Part shown: one piece after another, positions 60,031 to 64,000 of the stretch
Layout: each line of letters starts with the position of its first letter
How positions within the stretch are numbered: position 1 is the first letter of the stretch
NCBI GenBank assembly: GCA_030434875.1
Contig: JAUISW010000001.1
Span: 2,801,501-2,865,500, forward strand
DNA: 64,000 nucleotides
Reading direction: 5' to 3'
DNA from: Lachnospiraceae bacterium C1.1
GTDB taxonomy: Bacteria; Bacillota; Clostridia; Lachnospirales; Lachnospiraceae
Position numbers and translations under genes: made by a program
Notes under the pieces: model-generated
What the model saw: only the letters and a program-made list of their open reading frames with translations
What the model was told of the DNA's origin: nothing
Databases searched by the model: none

Positions 60031-61195
60031 GCTTATGACTGACTCAGATGAGAAAATAAAAAAATATATTGATTATATGATAGAGAATTCCACGGCAGAG
60101 ATGCCCTACTGGAATCAGGAAAAAATACGAAGCGGTAAAGCCAACAAATGGAATTACATCGATGGCTGTATGATCACAGCCATTCTTGAGCTTTACGAGA
60201 TCACTCAGGATCAAAAATATGCAGATTTTGCAGATTCGTTCGTAGGCTGGTTTATAAATGATGACGGCAGCGTAAAAACCTATGATCCGGAAGAGAAAAA
60301 TCTCGACCATCTTGGAGCTGCAAGAAATCTTTTCAAGCTTTACGACATCACTAAAAACGAAAAATACAGGAAGGCCATGGAGGTTTTCCGTCACCAGCTG
60401 GATATCCAGCCGAGAACCAGTGAGGGAAGCTTCTGGCATAAGAATATTTACCCCAATCAGGTATGGCTCGACGGTCTTTACATGGCTGAACCTTTCTATA
60501 TGACATATGAAACAAGATACAACAGAATGCGCTTCTGTTCTGACAGTTTCAAACAGTTCGAGATAGTTAAAAGCCGCATGAAAAATACCGGAAACGGTCT
60601 TTATTATCACGGTTATGACGAATCCAGAGAGATGTACTGGGCAGATAAGAATACAGGATGTTCCCAGTGCACCTGGCTCCGTTCAATGGGCTGGATGATG
60701 TGCGCTCTTGTAGAGACAGCAGCAGCCATGGACGAGTCACTTTATTACGAATACAGAACATTGGGAAAAATGCTTAAAGATGCGGCTGATGCCCTTGCCG
60801 ACTGGCAGGATGAAAGCGGTCTTTTCTATCAGGTCGTTGACCATCCGGAAGCAACGGGAAATTACCTTGAGACTTCAGGAACCGCACTTATAGCATATGC
60901 ACTCCTTAAAGGAGTCAGACTCGAAATACTTCCTGATCGTTTCGAAGCGATCGGAGAAAAAGCTTTCGAAGGAATAGTAAAGAACAAACTTAAATTTAAG
61001 GAAGATGGTGTGATCTCCTTAAGTGATATTTGTCTTGTAGCAGGTCTTGGCGGTGAAAACCACCGTGACGGGAGTATGGAATATTATTTCAGCGAGCCTA
61101 TAGTTGAAGATGATGCAAAGGGATCAGCTCCATTTATTCTGGCTTACACTGAGATCTTAAGAAGGAAGAAAAAAGCATGGAATTTGAAATTATAG
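60017..61195 (+). CDS. GH105 unsaturated glucuronyl/galacturonyl hydrolase
   Basis: The protein has 392 aa. This (alpha/alpha)6-barrel family hydrolyses the unsaturated uronic acid at the end of pectin or rhamnogalacturonan oligomers (as YteR/YesR). NYIDGCMITAILELYE, QVWLDGLYMAEPFYMTYE and CTWLRSMGWMMCALVET match the family; the Asp in VWLDG is a catalytic candidate. There is no signal peptide, so it is cytoplasmic. It overlaps the previous gene by 14 nt and the next by 19 nt, so translation is coupled. Its product would be the KduI substrate. Confidence 0.92.
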   Translation: MTGLKLMTDSDEKIKKYIDYMIENSTAEMPYWNQEKIRSGKANKWNYIDGCMITAILELYEITQDQKYADFADSFVGWFINDDGSVKTYDPEEKNLDHLGAARNLFKLYDITKNEKYRKAMEVFRHQLDIQPRTSEGSFWHKNIYPNQVWLDGLYMAEPFYMTYETRYNRMRFCSDSFKQFEIVKSRMKNTGNGLYYHGYDESREMYWADKNTGCSQCTWLRSMGWMMCALVETAAAMDESLYYEYRTLGKMLKDAADALADWQDESGLFYQVVDHPEATGNYLETSGTALIAYALLKGVRLEILPDRFEAIGEKAFEGIVKNKLKFKEDGVISLSDICLVAGLGGENHRDGSMEYYFSEPIVEDDAKGSAPFILAYTEILRRKKKAWNLKL

Positions 61196-62766
61196 AAATA
61201 TTCAACCGCAGCGTGACCATAGAGGTTGACAGCGGTTATAAATATCGTTCTAAAAATTCTTTTAAGGTTTATATAAACGGAGAGCTTCGTGCAGAGAAGA
61301 AAGAAAATGTAGTTTCTATCTCCTCTCTTACTCCCGACACTGTTTACCTCATAACGATCGAGGATTCCAATAAAAGCAGATGTGAAAAATCTTTCAGGAC
61401 TCTTGAAGAATCAGTTCTCCTGGACGTAACCAAATTCGGAGCTGTAGCAGACGGTAATTATGATGATACGGCACCTATACAGGCAGCGATCCTTGCATGC
61501 CCTCCAAAGGGAACCATATATTTTCCCAGAGGAACCTATCTTTCAAGACCTATTTTCTTAAAGAGCAATATTACACTTTATCTCGATGAGGAAGCAGTTA
61601 TCATGGGCTTCCCCGAGCGTGAAAAATATCCTATCTTACCGGGTATGGTTCAGCGCACCGACGAAAGTGATGAATATAATATCGCAAGCTGGGAAGGAAA
61701 TCCCCTCTCCTCTTTTGCCTCTCTTATCACAGGCATCGAGGTTCACGATGTAGATATCATCGGCGGCGGCTGTATTGATGGCAATGCTTCAAACGGCGAC
61801 TGGTGGGTGAATCCTAAAGTCAAGCGAGGCGCCTGGAGACCAAATATCGTATTTTTATGCAAATGCCACGATATCAGAGTTCAGAACGTGCTTATAACAA
61901 ATTCACCCGGATGGACGGTTCATCCTTACTACAGCGATCATCTCAAATTCATGAACATTATCATCGAGAATCCTTACAATTCTCCTAATACAGATGGATT
62001 TGATCCCGAAAGCTGCACTGATGTTTCACTTATCGGTTCGAGAATCTCCGTTGGTGATGACTGCGTAGCTATAAAGAGCGGCAAATATTACATGAGCCGT
62101 TATCATTTCAAACGCACAAAGGGCATCAACATAAGAAACTGCTTCTTTGAAAGAGGCCACGGCAGCGTGACTATAGGAAGCGAAATGGCCTGCGGTGTTG
62201 ACGGAGTAAGCGTTTCCAACTGCGTATTTAAGGGTACAGACCGAGGTATCCGCTTAAAGACCAGGCGCGGACGCGGCAAGAGAGGTGTTATCGACAATCT
62301 CAGATTTGAAAATATCGAAATGGCCGATGTAATGATGCCTCTTACAGTAAATATGTTTTATTACTGTGATCCGGACGGTCATTCAGACTACGTACAGGAT
62401 CAGGAAAGATACCCTGTCGACGAGCGTACACCCAAGATCGGTACCATTACTGTAAAAGATGTCGACTGCACAGGTGCAAATGCTTCATTCGCCTGCTGCT
62501 ACGGACTTCCGGAGCAGCCTATAGAAGGGCTTGAGTTTTCCAATGTTAATGTTTCTTTCCTTCCGGAAAGCGAACTTCATCCGGTATGTCCTATCATGAT
62601 GGACAATTTCCCGGAGCTCAAAGGAAAGAGTTTCTTCTTAAAGAATGTAAAAAAAGTAATCCTCAATAATGTAAATATTCAGGGTTCCATAGAGGAAGCC
62701 GAGTTTATAAATACTGATGTAAACGGAGAAGTTGTTTACGAAGACAGTAAAGCCCGCGCTGTATAA
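61177..62766 (+). CDS. GH28 exo-polygalacturonase, intracellular
   Basis: The protein has 529 aa. An N-terminal FN3-like domain (~1-88) precedes a GH28 beta-helix with all key motifs: NTDGFDPESC, VGDDCVAIKSG, RGHGSVTIGSE and RGIRLKTRRGRG. The FN3 plus GH28 layout is that of exo-polygalacturonases (PehX type) that release galacturonate from chain ends. No signal peptide, so it should act on imported oligomers. SD AAGGAAG precedes the ATG within the GH105 gene. Confidence 0.93.
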   Translation: MEFEIIEIFNRSVTIEVDSGYKYRSKNSFKVYINGELRAEKKENVVSISSLTPDTVYLITIEDSNKSRCEKSFRTLEESVLLDVTKFGAVADGNYDDTAPIQAAILACPPKGTIYFPRGTYLSRPIFLKSNITLYLDEEAVIMGFPEREKYPILPGMVQRTDESDEYNIASWEGNPLSSFASLITGIEVHDVDIIGGGCIDGNASNGDWWVNPKVKRGAWRPNIVFLCKCHDIRVQNVLITNSPGWTVHPYYSDHLKFMNIIIENPYNSPNTDGFDPESCTDVSLIGSRISVGDDCVAIKSGKYYMSRYHFKRTKGINIRNCFFERGHGSVTIGSEMACGVDGVSVSNCVFKGTDRGIRLKTRRGRGKRGVIDNLRFENIEMADVMMPLTVNMFYYCDPDGHSDYVQDQERYPVDERTPKIGTITVKDVDCTGANASFACCYGLPEQPIEGLEFSNVNVSFLPESELHPVCPIMMDNFPELKGKSFFLKNVKKVILNNVNIQGSIEEAEFINTDVNGEVVYEDSKARAV

Positions 62767-62806
62767 GTCGGGCTCTGCTCTCTTTATCTGCACATAGGAG
62801 GTGCAT

Positions 62807-63826
62807 ATGAATAAAAAATATGATCTGGTTACCTTCGGAGAAGTCATGATGCGTCTTTCTTCACCGAATTCAAGCCGGGTCGCTGAATCAGATTCTTTTA
62901 ATAAATGTGCTGGAGGTTCCGAGCTCAACGTTGCGGCAGGTGCATCGATCCTCGGAGCTAAATCAGCTTTTATAACAAGCATTCCGGATAATTTCAACGG
63001 AAATTATGTTAGAAGTAAGATTCGTGAAAAAGGCGTTTTTGATGAGTATGTTCTTACCGATGAAAGCAAGGATGCACGTCTTGGCATCTACTATTACGAA
63101 TTCGGTGCTTCTCCCAAAAAGCCCACTGTAGTTTATGACAGAAATGATTCATCTTTTTCTAAGATTTCTCTGGACAGTATTCCTGAAGAAGTATTTTCTT
63201 CCACAGAAATTTTCCATACCTGCGGCATTTCACTTGCCTTAAATAAAAACTTAAATTCTGTCACCAAAGCTCTCATTAAGAAATTCAAAGAGCACGGTGC
63301 TCTCATATCTTTCGACTGCAACTTCCGCGCAAACCTCTGGTCTGTAGAGGAAGCAAGAGCTGCAGTAACAGAAATTCTCCCGTTGATCGACATCTTCTTT
63401 GTTTCCGAAGAAACTAACTACCATATGATGGGCAGAACCGGTACTCTCGAAGACATCATGAAGAGCTACAGTGATGAATACGGAGTAAGCCTTGTATTTA
63501 CAACACAGCGTAAGGTTAAGAGTCCCAAAACTCATGATTTCACCTCTATCGCTTACGATGCAGCCGCTGACAGATACTTTACCGAAAAGCCTTACGAGGA
63601 TATCGATATTGTAGACCGCGTCGGCTCAGGTGATGCATATTGCTCAGGCGTTCTCGGAGGACTTATAAAACATTCCGATACTCTCACAGCACTTCAGTAC
63701 GGAAATGCTGCAGCCGCTATTAAATGCACAGTTCCGGGCGATATGATCTCAACAGATAAAAAAGAAATTGACAGTATCATAAGGGAACATAACACAGATG
63801 GTCCCAAGCATGAAATGAATAGATAA
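62807..63826 (+). CDS. kdgK: 2-keto-3-deoxygluconate kinase (PfkB family)
   Basis: The protein has 339 aa and phosphorylates 2-keto-3-deoxygluconate with ATP. LVTFGEVMMRLSSPN, AGGSELNVAAGASILG and DRVGSGDAYCSGVLGGL (PfkB signature 2, catalytic Asp) are seen. The ATG at 62807 lies 5 nt after AGGAGG; a GTG two codons earlier overlaps the SD. Substrate choice is supported by neighbours: KDG comes from both UxaA and the KduI branch. A KDPG aldolase gene is not in the window. Confidence 0.9.
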   Translation: MNKKYDLVTFGEVMMRLSSPNSSRVAESDSFNKCAGGSELNVAAGASILGAKSAFITSIPDNFNGNYVRSKIREKGVFDEYVLTDESKDARLGIYYYEFGASPKKPTVVYDRNDSSFSKISLDSIPEEVFSSTEIFHTCGISLALNKNLNSVTKALIKKFKEHGALISFDCNFRANLWSVEEARAAVTEILPLIDIFFVSEETNYHMMGRTGTLEDIMKSYSDEYGVSLVFTTQRKVKSPKTHDFTSIAYDAAADRYFTEKPYEDIDIVDRVGSGDAYCSGVLGGLIKHSDTLTALQYGNAAAAIKCTVPGDMISTDKKEIDSIIREHNTDGPKHEMNR

Positions 63827-63848
63827 AAAGTTAAAGGAGGCTCAAATA

Positions 63849-64000
63849 ATGGACACAAGATATTCATGTAACCCAGAAGATTTCAAAAGATATAACACAG
63901 ATGAGATAAGAAAGGAATTTCTTATTGAGAATCTTTATGTTGATGATAAGGTAACTGCTGTTTACAGTCATGTAGACAGAATGGTAACTCTCGGTATCAA
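63849..64000 (+). CDS. kduI: 5-keto-4-deoxyuronate isomerase, N-terminal part
   Basis: Only the first 50 codons are in the window. MDTRYSCNPEDFKRYNTDEI and FLIENLYVDDKV match the KduI N-terminus. KduI isomerises 5-keto-4-deoxyuronate, the product of unsaturated uronate ring opening, to 2,5-diketo-3-deoxygluconate. SD AAGGAGG lies ~8 nt upstream, 22 nt after kdgK. KduD is expected just beyond the right edge. Confidence 0.92.
   Translation, partial: MDTRYSCNPEDFKRYNTDEIRKEFLIENLYVDDKVTAVYSHVDRMVTLGI

Noticed and set aside
1..64000. CRISPR arrays, tRNA or rRNA genes
   Set aside because: No regularly spaced identical repeats, tRNA cloverleaf or rRNA sequence was recognised when reading the intergenic regions; a dedicated scan was not possible.

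Overview
The window looks like chromosome of a Lachnospiraceae (Clostridia) bacterium close to Butyrivibrio or Pseudobutyrivibrio. This is inferred from the moderately AT-rich DNA, strong Shine-Dalgarno (SD) sites, a SigI/RsgI pair, SleB-type and GH18 spore or cell-wall hydrolases, LoaP, DUF4422 glycan genes and a large pectin locus. No rRNA, tRNA or CRISPR array was seen.

Layout. (1) 1-14 kb: cell-surface polysaccharide genes, nearly all on the minus strand: ugd (partial), glf, galE, a DUF4422 protein, a GT2 glycosyltransferase, a radical SAM protein, the antiterminator loaP, and a GtrB-like glycosyltransferase. Between them, 6.4-11.5 kb is a rearrangement hotspot. A second radical SAM gene and an Rpn-family nuclease gene were both cut by one ~1.6 kb inversion that also carries the 5' part of a group II intron. 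(2) 14.2-20.3 kb: desulfoferrodoxin, two near-identical 1,576-bp IS91-family elements, each with a small acidic ORF, and a chemotaxis receptor gene with an in-frame stop. (3) 20.3-34.9 kb: housekeeping and envelope genes (glgB, a TPR protein, rsmA, tatD, cotH-like, cls, ptsI, ptsH, an NlpC/P60 hydrolase, a lipoprotein). (4) 35-46 kb: a bifunctional homocysteine methyltransferase/MTHFR, two small membrane proteins, a secreted protein, rsgI-sigI, a DUF1858 protein, then GH18 - sua5 - rpiB - sleB. (5) 46.2-64 kb: pectin and galacturonate use.

The pectin region forms a pathway. A 2,210-aa secreted PL9-type pectate lyase cuts polygalacturonate outside the cell. GH105 and GH28 enzymes without signal peptides finish oligomers inside. 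UxaC, UxaB and UxaA turn galacturonate into 2-keto-3-deoxygluconate. KduI (cut by the window end) handles the unsaturated product. KdgK phosphorylates ketodeoxygluconate. A divergent AraC regulator lies between the two transcription units.

Noncoding structure is unusually rich. A 147-250 bp multi-hairpin element occurs three times, with size differences only at two hairpin tips. A ~450-bp composite of two facing palindromes lies beside the MTHFR gene. Several operator-like dyads sit at promoters. The most novel-looking material is this repeat family, the inversion scar, the small ORF and covarying palindrome of the IS91 elements, and the glycan genes that share a terminal Rossmann-like module with radical SAM proteins.
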